Shown here: one piece after another, positions 21,307 to 30,345 of the stretch | Layout: each line of letters begins with the position of its first letter | Position numbering within the stretch: position 1 is the stretch's first letter | Source of the DNA: Ignavibacteria bacterium | GTDB taxonomy: Bacteria > Bacteroidota > Ignavibacteria > Kapaibacteriales > UBA2268 | Reading direction: 5' to 3' | NCBI GenBank assembly: GCA_016844745.1 | Contig: JAERMQ010000038.1 | Coordinates: forward strand, 1 to 64,000 | Length of the DNA stretch: 64,000 nt | Made by a program: the position numbers and the translations under genes | The notes under the pieces: model-generated | What the model saw: the letters and a program-made list of their open reading frames with translations, nothing else | Databases searched by the model: none | Told to the model about the DNA's origin: nothing

Positions 21307-22626
21307 ATGAAAAGAATATTTCTTATCTTACTTTGGTTTTTGATTTCCATTCCAGCATACTCATATCACTTATATTATGTTAACGGCGCTATTGGCAATG
21401 ATACTTTACCGGATGCCGGCAATAGTTCTAAAAATCCTTTGGCAACGATACAAAATGCAGTAAACTTTGCTTCATCGGGAGATGAAATTATTGTAGAAGG
21501 TTTGCATAATAATGCAAGTATAATATATTATGAAAACGTAGTTGTCTCCTCAAAAAAATCAGGATTGAAGTTCACCGGCTCGAATAATCCCATAATAGAT
21601 GGCGATAATTTTCAATTGATTGATTCTATTCGTAAGAAAATGAAGAAATCAAAAAAAGCTGAAATTCAACACGTCTCCGATTCCATTCGCTTATCCCTGA
21701 AAAATGGGTTTTACCTGATATCCAGTAGTATTACGATTAAAGGCTTTACGATAAGAAATTTTACCGATAGAGATACCTTAATTAATTTACCAAAACCAAA
21801 TAAACAAAAGTTAATAAAAGATTCAATAAACAAGGATTTGAAATTGAAGCATGAACTAACTCTGTATGAGCTTCAGGAGTTTCATTCATGTGGAATATAC
21901 GGCTCTGCTCTTTCTATAAACAATATAATTGAAGATAATATTATAGAAAATTGCAATTATGGAATATTTCTCGATGGTCCGGTAAAATGCGAGATTAATG
22001 GAAATAAAATATCCGATATTCCCAAATTTAAGGATGATTTATTTACTAACGAATCTATAAAACGAATCTCCAGATATTCAGGAGGAGTAGGTATTCTTTT
22101 ATATCCAAATGGTATCGCAATCGATGGAAATTTAATTGGCTCTAAAAAAGGGAATTCTATTATTAACGCAGAAAATATTGGGCTTTGTATAGGTTCGGAG
22201 TCAATTACCAAAAATGCAGAGCAATCCAAAGTAAACCAAAATACATTCGATAAATGCGGTATTGGTTTCTGCCCTATGAATATTAATGGAATTGTCGAAG
22301 TGACCTTTAATACATTTAAAGATAATTATATATCCGTTTCAATTCTTGGTTTTCCAATCGATACCTGGATTGGCGATAATACTTTTTTGGGTGCAGTTTC
22401 CGAAACAGAAATTATGGCGGAAGAAGTTTACGACTCAGCCTTTTTCTATGACCTTTGCTTTGCAAATGAGAATGTATTTACGAAATATATTCATGCAGCA
22501 GTCAACGTAAACAGCGAATCTATAGCTGTCGAAGGAAAACGATATGCACGTACTTCTAAAGAGAAAGCTGAAGAAGATGCAGGCGGCGTCCATATTGTAA
22601 AATCCTTTACTCAAAGAGGAAGATAA
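21307..22626 (+). CDS. Secreted right-handed beta-helix protein (no sorting domain)
   Basis: 439 residues with a signal peptide (MKRIFLILLWFLISIPAYS). The mature N-terminus ('YYVNGAIGNDTLPDAGNS', 'PLATIQNAVNFASSGDEI') has the same DUF1565-like opening as the two upstream beta-helix cargos. Short Asn/Ile-rich rungs follow ('NNIIEDNIIENCNYGIF', 'NSIINAENIGL'). Lys-rich inserts (~100-120 and ~160-190) break the helix. The protein ends without the T9SS sorting domain, so it is probably periplasmic or exported another way. An AAGG precedes the ATG. The next gene starts 36 bases after the stop, suggesting co-transcription. Members of this fold often bind or cleave polysaccharide, but no catalytic residues can be assigned. 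Confidence 0.8.
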   Translation: MKRIFLILLWFLISIPAYSYHLYYVNGAIGNDTLPDAGNSSKNPLATIQNAVNFASSGDEIIVEGLHNNASIIYYENVVVSSKKSGLKFTGSNNPIIDGDNFQLIDSIRKKMKKSKKAEIQHVSDSIRLSLKNGFYLISSSITIKGFTIRNFTDRDTLINLPKPNKQKLIKDSINKDLKLKHELTLYELQEFHSCGIYGSALSINNIIEDNIIENCNYGIFLDGPVKCEINGNKISDIPKFKDDLFTNESIKRISRYSGGVGILLYPNGIAIDGNLIGSKKGNSIINAENIGLCIGSESITKNAEQSKVNQNTFDKCGIGFCPMNINGIVEVTFNTFKDNYISVSILGFPIDTWIGDNTFLGAVSETEIMAEEVYDSAFFYDLCFANENVFTKYIHAAVNVNSESIAVEGKRYARTSKEKAEEDAGGVHIVKSFTQRGR

Positions 22627-22661
22627 TTCTTATATTGATTTAAGTTTAAAATTTCATTAAG

Positions 22662-24722
22662 ATGGCGAAAAAAACAAACAAAACTCAGCAAACAAAAACT
22701 TCAAAACCAGTTGTCCGTCAAGTTGGTAAAGGGGCATCCCAACCTGAACAATCCTCGAGGCGAAAGTCTTCAATAAAGGCTATGAGGGAAAAGATTTGGA
22801 CTTCACAGATGATTATGGAAATTTCGATTTATTCAATAATCATCATCTTAACCGGTTATTTATTTTATCAGCGGGCAAATGATTTCAATTTGGTTTATTG
22901 CGACGACAATATTTTTGTTATAGATTATCAGCGTGAAAATGCCGACCCGGAGAATTCTTTCAAAATATGGGAAGAAAAATTCTGGACTAAAGATAATCAT
23001 ATTTGGACGGCTTTCAAACGAACAATAGGTACATCGTATTACAGACCTATCCTCGCAATTTCCTTTATGGCAGATTATAAGATGGGGCAGGATAAGCCAT
23101 GGGTATATCATCGTACAAATGTCATTTTGCATGTTATAGGCTCCTTATTAGTGTTTATATTTCTCTTCAAATTAGGGTATCCGAGGCTTGTGTCATTTAT
23201 TTTCGGGATGCTGTTCGTGCTGCATCCTGTGCTGACTCCTGCTGCCTGTTGGATTTCCGGGCGAAACGACTCTTTAATAACTGTCTTTATTCTTCTGTGT
23301 TTTATATCGATGATTAGTTTCTATGAAAATAAACGTCCGTGGGTTGCAGGATTATTTCTAATATTAAATTTCCTGGCATTTGCCCTAAGTTTATATACAA
23401 AAGAAATTGCTGCAATGATTGCATTCGTGGCATTGTTCTATGTTATTTTCTTCCGCAAGGAAAAGATATTTGCAGTAAAGAATTTCATTCTTGCCGGGGG
23501 TTGGTTTTTTATAGGTTTATACTGGTGGGGGATGAGAACTAAAGCGCTTACCGGAATAAAAAATCCCGATACTATTGGATTCGATGCCCTTTACAAGAAT
23601 TTTGCAACTGTTCCGGCTATGATAGGTAAGATATTTCTTCCAGTAAAGATGATAGCACTTTCAAACTTCGAAGTATTTTCAATTGTAACAGGTATAATTA
23701 TCTTTCTCGCTTTGGCTGCTTATATTATTTTCTCTAAGCGATGCAGCCGGCGTAAAACTTTGTTCGGCATTATGTGGTTCGTAATTTTTCTATTCCCAAC
23801 TTTGATGGTAAGGATAGTTTATGTTGATGATTTCTTCGATTACGCAGAGCATCGTGCATACCTCGCAATGGTAGGGATGTTCCTTGTTGTTATTGAGATT
23901 TTGATTAGTTACGGTATCAAATTCGAGTGGAAGAAACCATTACCTATCATTGTAAGTTTTGCTCTGATTATAGTATTTTTCTTCCGGGCAAATGCTTACG
24001 TTCCTTCATTCGAAGACCGAAAAACTTTCTGGTCTCACATGACTTATATGTATCCTTATAAATCGCGTGGATATTTGGATTTGGGTAAAGCTTATTATGT
24101 TGAGGGAAAATTAGATACTGCCGAAATGCTATACTTTAAAGGAATCGAGCGTAATCCTGATAATTTCAATTTATATATCGATTTGTCCGCAATTTATATG
24201 CGTCAAAACAAATTCAAAAAAGCTGAGGAATACGCCCGATATGCAGTTAAATTAGACCCTGAAAATCATATTGCCAATTATAATCTCGGCAAATCCCTTC
24301 TTGCAATGGATAAAGTAGTCGAATCAATTGAGCCGTTCGAGAAAGCAGCTATTCGGAATAATAAATATCCCCATTGGTTCATCGATATGGGTGTGGCTTA
24401 TTTCAGGAATAATCAATTCGACAAGGCTGTGAATGCATACCAGCGTGCTTTGATGCTCGACCCGAACTTTTTAATCGGATATACAAACTTAGGCGCTGCT
24501 TATGCACGTATGAATGACCCTAAGAATGCTAAAATTGCCTGGAATAATGCTCTTTCCCTCGACCCTAAGATGTATGAAATATATCATCATATAATTCGTG
24601 CATGTATTTTCGAAAAGAACTACGATGAAGCAAAACAGGTTACAGCACGTCTTAGGGCAAACGGTGGGCAATTACCACCGGATATTATTCAGCAACTTAG
24701 TCAGTTGAAGCTGAAATTTTAA
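22662..24722 (+). CDS. GT-C-like polytopic membrane protein with C-terminal TPRs (TMTC/PMT-like)
   Basis: 686 residues. A Lys/Gln-rich cytoplasmic tail (~1-45) is followed by a first membrane helix (~48-66) and a loop with an acidic pair ('YCDDNIFV') as in GT-C glycosyltransferases. 'SYYRPIL', 'HRTNVILHVIGSLLVF', 'HPVLTPAACWISGRND' and 'LYTKEIAA' match the conserved layout of TMTC/PMT-like proteins. About ten membrane helices extend to ~445. Residues ~475-680 are about six tetratricopeptide repeats ('AYYVEGKLDTAEMLYFKGIE', 'YANLGAAYA'-type units). Family knowledge: lipid-linked sugar transfer to proteins or glycans. Inference: it could glycosylate exported proteins, fitting its place after a beta-helix protein and three T9SS cargos. 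A hairpin element follows 28 bases after the stop. Confidence 0.75.
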   Translation: MAKKTNKTQQTKTSKPVVRQVGKGASQPEQSSRRKSSIKAMREKIWTSQMIMEISIYSIIIILTGYLFYQRANDFNLVYCDDNIFVIDYQRENADPENSFKIWEEKFWTKDNHIWTAFKRTIGTSYYRPILAISFMADYKMGQDKPWVYHRTNVILHVIGSLLVFIFLFKLGYPRLVSFIFGMLFVLHPVLTPAACWISGRNDSLITVFILLCFISMISFYENKRPWVAGLFLILNFLAFALSLYTKEIAAMIAFVALFYVIFFRKEKIFAVKNFILAGGWFFIGLYWWGMRTKALTGIKNPDTIGFDALYKNFATVPAMIGKIFLPVKMIALSNFEVFSIVTGIIIFLALAAYIIFSKRCSRRKTLFGIMWFVIFLFPTLMVRIVYVDDFFDYAEHRAYLAMVGMFLVVIEILISYGIKFEWKKPLPIIVSFALIIVFFFRANAYVPSFEDRKTFWSHMTYMYPYKSRGYLDLGKAYYVEGKLDTAEMLYFKGIERNPDNFNLYIDLSAIYMRQNKFKKAEEYARYAVKLDPENHIANYNLGKSLLAMDKVVESIEPFEKAAIRNNKYPHWFIDMGVAYFRNNQFDKAVNAYQRALMLDPNFLIGYTNLGAAYARMNDPKNAKIAWNNALSLDPKMYEIYHHIIRACIFEKNYDEAKQVTARLRANGGQLPPDIIQQLSQLKLKF

Positions 24723-24750
24723 TGATAATATAGTTAATGAACAATGTATT

Positions 24751-24833
24751 CAAGAGAAACCCCCTAACCCCCTTTGAAAAAGGGGGAACAATAAATTCCC
24801 CCTTTTTCAAAGGGGGTTAGGGGGTTTCTCTTG
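24751..24833. repeat. 38-bp-arm palindromic element, copy 1
   Basis: CAAGAGAAACCCCCTAACCC... continues for 38 bases and is followed, after a 7-base loop, by its exact reverse complement. A second copy with the same arms except the outermost base lies at 35205-35287. It starts 29 bases after the stop of the TPR membrane protein. It encodes nothing and could fold into a very stable hairpin acting as terminator or 3' mRNA cap. Confidence 0.95.
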
Positions 24834-24867
24834 AAATTGTTGGCATTATTTTGAATTTAGAAAAATC

Positions 24868-24940
24868 TGTCATTGGTTATGAGATAAAGAATCCAGAAGC
24901 AGCATTGGGACTGGATTCTTCACTTCGTTCAGAATGACAT
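24868..24940. repeat. GTCATTC...GAATCC palindromic repeat, partly degenerate copy
   Basis: The right arm 'GGATTCTTCACTTCGTTC...' ending AGAATGACAT is intact. The left arm ('TGTCATTGGTTATGAG...AAAGAATCCAG') is degraded. Better copies are at 45618-45699 and 63065-63154. Confidence 0.75.
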
Positions 24941-25026
24941 ACTTTCGAGTATCATTTATGATATTCATTAACGTTGAATCCAAATAGATTTTTTTATGAT
25001 TATTCGAACTATCCATCCTTAATACC

Positions 25027-26637
25027 GTGAAAGATATGCTCAGAATATTGATTATCACAACCTTTCTGCTACTTATTTCAGAAGTAAAACTTATTAATGC
25101 CCAGGAACATAGTGAAACTGATAAAAAGATTTTATTCCAAACTCAAAAATTCAAAAATATACTCGAAACAGCCTCTATAAACTCTTTGGACTCATTCGAC
25201 ATCGAAAAGGTTTGCGACGCGGCTTATAACTCATTACTGCGTGAAATAGACCCATTTGGCAGCTACAACCCTCCCGAAAAACAGAAAAATGTTGACGACC
25301 GTTCCCGAGGTGCTACTGAAGGTATTGGTATCGATTTTGTTCCACTCAGCGATACTGCAACAGTTATATCGGTTTTTATTGGTAGTCCGGCAGATTCGGC
25401 TGGTATCCTTACAGGCGATAAAATATTATATGTCAATGGAGAAAATGCCGTTGGGAAAACAAAACCGGAACTTGCAGCAAAAATTTCAGGTGAAAAAGGT
25501 ACATCGGTTACTTTAGTGATTAAGCGTGGCTGGACTTCCACATTGCAGGAGTTCATTATTAAGCGCCTTGATGTTGCCTTACCAAGCTTCGATGCTTCTT
25601 TCCTGATTGCAGGGACTAAAATCGGATATATCAAATGTACAAGATTTTCCGATGTTTCCCATCCCGAATTCGTAAAACTGAAGGATAAGTTAAAAGGCGC
25701 AAAGCAGCTTATCATTGATGTTCGTGGGAATCCCGGCGGCAGCTTGGAGGAAGTTGTGAAAATTGCAGATGAATTCATACCCGAAGGTTGTAAATTAACT
25801 TATACATCTTCGCGTAATCCTATTTATGTACATGAATATAAGTCTTCAGCCGGCGGGATTTTTGAAAGATTTCCCGTTATTATTATCATCGATGCTCTAT
25901 CTTCTTCCGGTAGCGAAGCCCTTGCCGGCGCTGTGCAGGACCTGGACAGAGGTATCGTGGTTGGAGAGCAATCTTATGGTAAAGGCTTGGCACAAAGTCA
26001 ATGGAAAATGACTGACGGGTCGGGATTTCGCCTCACCGTTGCACAATATTACACTCCATCCGGACGCTGCATTCAGAAGCCTTACCATGGCGAGAAACCT
26101 GTACTTGACCCTTCTTTGCTGCTAAATACATCAGCGGGTATGCAAAAAATCTTAGAAGAAATTTATCAGAAAACCGGAGGTAAAACTCAATTACCAATTT
26201 TCCATACATCGCTCGGAAAACCCGTTATTGGTGGAGGAGGCATTTATCCCGATTATTTCGAGAAAAAGGACACGACAACTTTATTAACCCGTGTTTTGTA
26301 CCAGAAAGGTATTTTTATGGAATTGGCTTTTAATTTTCTCTATGTTAATAGAAAAGAAATATCGGAAGAATATGAAAACGACTTTGCCGCTTTCTCTGAA
26401 AAGTTCCGAATCGATGATTCCATGCTCGTAAATCTTAAAAAGTTATCATTTTCAAAGAACATCTGGAACGATGAGATGTTTGTCCAGGATAAAGAAATAA
26501 TACGCATTGAAATAAAAGCCAGTATTGCTTTTGCATTATGGGGCAATAACGGATTCGAATACTGCATGATGCCATTAGATAAACCAATCATGCGAAGTAT
26601 AGAACTGATGCCAGAAGCTGAAAAGATGATGAAATAA
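25027..26637 (+). CDS. S41 family C-terminal processing peptidase (CtpA/Tsp-like)
   Basis: 536 residues with an N-terminal signal/anchor (MLRILIITTFLLLIS). A PDZ domain at ~95-180 ('GIGIDFVPLSDTATVISVF', 'SPADSAGILTGDKILYVNG') is followed by the S41 protease domain with 'IIDVRGNPGGSLEE', the catalytic serine in 'SSSGSEALAGA' and the general-base lysine in 'SYGKGLAQ'. These enzymes cut C-terminal tails of periplasmic proteins with a Ser-Lys dyad. The tracked start is GTG at 25027; an in-frame ATG at 25036 gives a cleaner signal peptide. A C-terminal ~120-residue extension is helical and of unknown role. The stop codon is followed at once by a heptamer repeat array. Confidence 0.9.
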   Translation: MKDMLRILIITTFLLLISEVKLINAQEHSETDKKILFQTQKFKNILETASINSLDSFDIEKVCDAAYNSLLREIDPFGSYNPPEKQKNVDDRSRGATEGIGIDFVPLSDTATVISVFIGSPADSAGILTGDKILYVNGENAVGKTKPELAAKISGEKGTSVTLVIKRGWTSTLQEFIIKRLDVALPSFDASFLIAGTKIGYIKCTRFSDVSHPEFVKLKDKLKGAKQLIIDVRGNPGGSLEEVVKIADEFIPEGCKLTYTSSRNPIYVHEYKSSAGGIFERFPVIIIIDALSSSGSEALAGAVQDLDRGIVVGEQSYGKGLAQSQWKMTDGSGFRLTVAQYYTPSGRCIQKPYHGEKPVLDPSLLLNTSAGMQKILEEIYQKTGGKTQLPIFHTSLGKPVIGGGGIYPDYFEKKDTTTLLTRVLYQKGIFMELAFNFLYVNRKEISEEYENDFAAFSEKFRIDDSMLVNLKKLSFSKNIWNDEMFVQDKEIIRIEIKASIAFALWGNNGFEYCMMPLDKPIMRSIELMPEAEKMMK

Positions 26638-26720
26638 TCAATGGTCAATGGTTAATGGTTAATGGTTAATGGTTAATGGTCAATGGTTAATGGTCAATGG
26701 TTAATGGTCAATGGTCAATG
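26638..26720 (+). repeat. Heptamer array (TTAATGG/TCAATGG) after S41 protease
   Basis: About twelve tandem copies of a 7-base unit, a mix of TTAATGG and TCAATGG, starting on the base after the stop codon. Confidence 0.95.
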
Positions 26721-26793
26721 AAGAAAATTAAGAATTAAGAAGGGAATAAGATAATCTTATTTTTTTCATTCGTAATTCTTAATGGTAAATTTC

Positions 26794-26833
26794 ATCCTGT
26801 AAACCTTAAATCCTAAAAATTCTAATTCAGACA
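26794..26833 (+). repeat. Dispersed ATCCT...TTCAGACA element
   Basis: 'ATCCTGTAAACCTTAAATCC' ending in TAATTCAGACA resembles segments at 44511-44550 and (reverse) 60434-60464, and the tail at 30241-30251. Confidence 0.6.
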
Positions 26834-26835
26834 AT

Positions 26836-26885
26836 TTAATTGACCATTGACCATTAACCATTGACCATTAATCATTGACCATTGT
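26836..26885 (-). repeat. Heptamer array in inverted orientation
   Basis: About seven units of CCATTAA/CCATTGA (reverse complement of TTAATGG/TCAATGG). With the array at 26638-26720 it forms a long inverted repeat. No minus-strand gene ends here, unlike the other arrays. Confidence 0.9.
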
Positions 26886-26937
26886 TTACTGCTTTTTACT
26901 ATTTTTTACTAAGGAATTCGATTTTTTTTTAAACCTG

Positions 26938-26962
26938 AACAGACGGGGACGTCTGTTCTACC
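26938..26962. repeat. Small GGGA-loop hairpin followed by CTACC
   Basis: AACAGACG-GGGA-CGTCTGTT is a perfect 8-bp hairpin followed by CTACC. It has the same design as 49393-49416 but unrelated arms. Confidence 0.7.
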
Positions 26963-27032
26963 ATTAATTGGCTAATTGTCAAATTTTCAAATTAACTGAT
27001 TTTCAAATTGACTCATTTTTTTCCTGTAAGCC

Positions 27033-27137
27033 TTAGTGAAAGCCTTTGTGTCTTCTGTGTTAAAAATTCTTCTTTAAATTGGAGTTTCTTTTCTAATACA
27101 AAGAGCACAAAGTCAAGCACAAAGTACACAAAGTCAT
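27033..27137. repeat. Direct/inverted CTTTGTG/CACAAAG repeat
   Basis: CTTTGTGTCTTCTGTGTTAA is partly complementary to a downstream stretch with three CACAAAG words (27117-27133). A related CTTTGCGTGA/GCAAAG inverted repeat is at 49955-50006. It seems to be a degenerate dispersed element; the ORF drawn over it is not a gene. Confidence 0.5.
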
Positions 27138-27314
27138 TCATACTACCTTATCAAAGAACACACCAAACAAAAATAATCAGGGAATTCGTAATCGCATAAA
27201 AACGAAATTAAAATGATTTTTATTTAAATAAAATATTTGCTATTTTGCTTTATTATAATGGCAAGATTCAATCAATGTACCTAAGAGAAAGCAAAATTCA
27301 TATTTAGAAAAATT

Positions 27315-30161
27315 ATGAAAAAAACAATCAAAGATGAATTCAATGACCTCGTTTTAAATTTCAAATTGACAAAATATATGGATATGAATGAAAGCCAGAC
27401 AAGGCTCTCGTTTATTGACAAATTCTGGAAACTTCTCGATTGGGATGTTAGCGACCCCGACCAGGTTCAAATTGAAAGAACAGACAGGGATTCCAAAAGA
27501 CCCGATTATAGGTTCATGAAGAGAAATAAAGCTCTGTTCTTCGTTGAAGCCAAGAAACCATCGGAAGATCTGAAAAATCCCAAACATATTTACCAGACTA
27601 AGCTCTATTGCTGGAACGGCAATGTACCCGTAGCAATATTAACGAACTTCGAACAATTCCGCCCTTTCCGCTCTGTCGGCAAGCCAAATATCAATGAAGC
27701 CCACCGTGGCATTATCAAACAATTTGATTTGACTTTTGAAGAATATCCAGACCATGCCAATGAATTGCTTAAAACATTCGGGCGTGAGGCTGTGCTTGCC
27801 GGTTCGCTCGATTTACTTGTGAATCCTACCAGAATTGAATTACGCGATACCGTTGATAAAGATTTTCTTTCAACCTTATCAAAATGGCGGACAGAGCTTG
27901 CAACCCAGATTTCTGCAAAGAATAAATTCGAGAATGAATTCCAGCTTTCAGAAGCTGTTCAGCGAATATTAGACCGGCTTGTATTTCTGCGCATTTTGCA
28001 GGACAGGGAAATTGAGGATGAAGACTTTATGTGCAGGATTTCTCAAAACACTAATGCAAATGCTTACCCTGAATTCCTGAAATTATGCAGTGAGCTTGCC
28101 CCAAAATACAACGGTTTGATTTTTAACCCTCATCCAATATCGGAAAACCTGAAAATCGAAGGGAGCCTTTTCAAGAAAATAGTAACGGAATTGGACTTTG
28201 AGGAATCGCCTTACCGCTTCGATGAAATACCGGTTGAGATGCTTGGAACGATTTACGAACGCTTTCTTGGCGATGAAATAAATTTAGATAAAAAAGGAAA
28301 AGTAGTAATCGACCAGAAACCGGAAGTTCGCAAGGCAGGCGGCGTTTACTACACACCTCAATATATCGTGGAATATATAGTCGAGAATACTGTTGGTAAG
28401 CTTCTTTATGGGGAACAGGGGTCGGGGGACTGGGAACGGGGGACGGGGACAGGAAAAACAAATTTCCGGACCCAGGACCCAGGCCCCCGACCCCCATGTC
28501 GAACACCGGATGACGTTGCTAAACTCAAAATACTCGATCCTGCCTGTGGCTCAGGTTCATTCCTTTTGGGCGCTTTTGATTTGCTCATTGAATGGCATGA
28601 AAAATATTTCTCAAATAATCCGTTAAAAACTTATGAAAAAATCGGGAAAAACAGCTTTACATTAGCTTATTTAGATGAAGCTAAAAAAACAAGACTTACA
28701 GCGAGAATGAAAAGCAGGATTTTAAAGAATAATATTTTTGGAGTTGACATCGATAAACAGGCAACGGAAGTAGCCCAAATGTCGCTTTATTTAAAGGTTC
28801 TTGAAGGATTTTCTGACGAACCCCAAATGCGTATTAATACAAAAGAAACCATTTTACCCCCGCTTGATAAAAATATCCTCTGCGGCAATTCCCTAATCGA
28901 AAGTGATTTTGCACCACAAGAATTATTTGCTAAATTCTCAGTTAGAGACAAACATAAAATCAATCCGTTAGACTGGACTTTAAAATTCCCGTTTATAAAT
29001 GATACTAAAGGTTTCGATGTAGTGATAGGCAATCCCCCATGGGGAGCTGATGTAGTCAAAGATAAAAATTATTTTCAAAATCATTATCAAAATGAAACTC
29101 CTGATAGTGCTGCTTATTTTTTTGAAAAAGCCATTACTCTTTCACTAAAATTCATGGGATTTATCGTTCCAAAAACAATATCATATTATTCTGCATGGGA
29201 AAGTATAAGAAATATCATAATTTCAAATTCTCAGATAGAATATATTTTAGATGTTGGATTGGCTTTCCCGGAAGTTAATTTGGAATCAATAGTTATAATC
29301 GTTAACAAAAAGGATAAAGATGTAACACCTAAAATTTATAAAGCTAATCCTATTAAAAGACCCGTGATACCAAAAGAGATTACATTTGAAGGAAATTTTG
29401 ATAAAGAACTTATAAAAATAGCTAATATAATTCCTTTTATTTCATTAAATCAGAAAGAATCAGCATTATTAAGAAAATTAAGTAAAAACATAACAGTTAG
29501 GGATATTGCTAAAAATATTTTTAGAAGTTTATATATACCTGATGCCGACAAGGTAAATTTCATGAAAGGGAAGTATAAATTTATAAACAAAGTTCCGGAC
29601 GTTAAAAGATATTATATTGAGAAAATATCATTTATTAATTTAGTTAATGGTCAATGGATTGAAAAAGCAAAAAAAATAATGGTACCCAGACTGTTTTTTA
29701 AGGTCTTGAGAGGTAAACGAATTAATTGTTATCCTGACGTAAAAGGAGAATTTTTAACAACTGAAAAATTAGTCAATCTCATTATTGATAAAGAAAAATA
29801 CCCCGTTTCAGAATTTTTTCTTGCAGGAATATTTAATTCTAAATTACCTTCTTATTATATTGAAAAAATATTATTCAGTGATACTACAGAAACATCAAGA
29901 GTAATGGATTCGATTTACTTGAATTTTGTTCCTATTCCCAAAATTAATTTTAAAGATAAGAAAGAAAAATCCCAACACGACCGCATGGTTGAACTTGTCG
30001 AGCGAATGCTAAAAATGCACAAAGAATTGCCGACCGCCAATGAATTTGATAAAAAGCATATAGAGCAATACATAGCAAGAACGGATAAGGAAATAGACGC
30101 CCTCGTCTATGAGCTATACGGGCTGACTGAAGAAGAGATAAAGATTGTGGAGGGTGTCTAA
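27315..30161 (+). CDS. Single-chain restriction-modification enzyme (type IIG/Eco57I-like N6-adenine methylase with nuclease domain)
   Basis: 948 residues. The N-terminal ~150 residues carry a PD-(D/E)xK-type nuclease core ('KRPDYRFM', 'ALFFVEAKKPSE') like HsdR_N. A helical linker ends with 'GGVYYTPQYIVEYIVENT', then come methylase motif I 'LDPACGSGSFLLGAFD' and catalytic motif IV 'VIGNPPWGADV', typical of N6-adenine methylases. The C-terminal ~300 residues resemble the TaqI-like specificity domain ('MVPRLFFKVLRGKRINCYPD'). Known family role: cut foreign DNA while methylating host sites in one polypeptide. Oddity: between 'VGKLLYG' and 'TPDDVAKLKILD' there is an in-frame Gly/Pro-rich stretch of about 28 residues made by a GC-rich inverted-repeat element (see separate entry). 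Base composition of the specificity half is more AT-rich than the N-terminal half. Confidence 0.88.
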   Translation: MKKTIKDEFNDLVLNFKLTKYMDMNESQTRLSFIDKFWKLLDWDVSDPDQVQIERTDRDSKRPDYRFMKRNKALFFVEAKKPSEDLKNPKHIYQTKLYCWNGNVPVAILTNFEQFRPFRSVGKPNINEAHRGIIKQFDLTFEEYPDHANELLKTFGREAVLAGSLDLLVNPTRIELRDTVDKDFLSTLSKWRTELATQISAKNKFENEFQLSEAVQRILDRLVFLRILQDREIEDEDFMCRISQNTNANAYPEFLKLCSELAPKYNGLIFNPHPISENLKIEGSLFKKIVTELDFEESPYRFDEIPVEMLGTIYERFLGDEINLDKKGKVVIDQKPEVRKAGGVYYTPQYIVEYIVENTVGKLLYGEQGSGDWERGTGTGKTNFRTQDPGPRPPCRTPDDVAKLKILDPACGSGSFLLGAFDLLIEWHEKYFSNNPLKTYEKIGKNSFTLAYLDEAKKTRLTARMKSRILKNNIFGVDIDKQATEVAQMSLYLKVLEGFSDEPQMRINTKETILPPLDKNILCGNSLIESDFAPQELFAKFSVRDKHKINPLDWTLKFPFINDTKGFDVVIGNPPWGADVVKDKNYFQNHYQNETPDSAAYFFEKAITLSLKFMGFIVPKTISYYSAWESIRNIIISNSQIEYILDVGLAFPEVNLESIVIIVNKKDKDVTPKIYKANPIKRPVIPKEITFEGNFDKELIKIANIIPFISLNQKESALLRKLSKNITVRDIAKNIFRSLYIPDADKVNFMKGKYKFINKVPDVKRYYIEKISFINLVNGQWIEKAKKIMVPRLFFKVLRGKRINCYPDVKGEFLTTEKLVNLIIDKEKYPVSEFFLAGIFNSKLPSYYIEKILFSDTTETSRVMDSIYLNFVPIPKINFKDKKEKSQHDRMVELVERMLKMHKELPTANEFDKKHIEQYIARTDKEIDALVYELYGLTEEEIKIVEGV
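28411..28500 (+). repeat. GC-rich palindromic element inserted in frame in the R-M gene
   Basis: An abrupt GC-rich block inside an AT-rich gene. GGGGTCGGGGG at 28418-28428 is the reverse complement of CCCCCGACCCC at 28484-28494, with further G-rich/C-rich matching between. Translated it reads 'GSGDWERGTGTGKTNF...' and adds low-complexity Gly/Pro/Arg sequence just before methylase motif I without breaking the frame. Confidence 0.8.
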
Positions 30162-30251
30162 ACAGGGATTAAGCTGATTTATTTGATTAAGTTGATTTAA
30201 TTGAAACATTCTCAGATAATCATTAAAATCAGATAAATCCAAGTTCAGACA
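30162..30251 (+). repeat. Dispersed repeat ending in TTCAGACA, directly after the R-M gene
   Basis: 'ACAGGGATTAAGCTGATTTA' through 'CAGATAAATCCAAGTTCAGACA'. It starts on the base after the stop. It shares the TTCAGACA tail and ATCC/GATTAA words with elements at 26794, 44511 and 60434 (reverse). Confidence 0.55.
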
Positions 30252-30345
30252 ATATTCATGAAAAATTTTTAAAGCTACCATAAAATAATCCAGAGAAATT
30301 TTCGTATTTAAAAATGTGAAATAATTAAAATAATTTGGAATCACT

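Larger units (their letters stand above)
24723..25026. other. Intergenic region filled by two repeat elements
   Basis: These 304 bases hold the 38-bp-arm palindrome and a degenerate GTCATTC...GAATCC element. No gene is visible. About 85 bases remain for the promoter of the S41 protease, where I see no good consensus. Confidence 0.7.
26638..27314. other. Repeat-dense intergenic region before the restriction-modification gene
   Basis: 677 bases with two opposed heptamer arrays, a TTCAGACA element, a GGGA-loop hairpin and the CTTTGTG/CACAAAG element, and no convincing gene. The last ~150 bases are AT-rich and should hold the promoter of the next gene. Confidence 0.7.

Noticed and set aside
27008-27199. 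63-residue ORF before the R-M gene
   Set aside because: It is read through the CTTTGTG/CACAAAG repeat element and has no protein features.
29645-29668. TTAATGGTCAATGG inside the R-M gene as a captured heptamer pair
   Set aside because: Only two units, encoding a plausible 'LVNGQW' in a conserved-looking region; chance match is likely.
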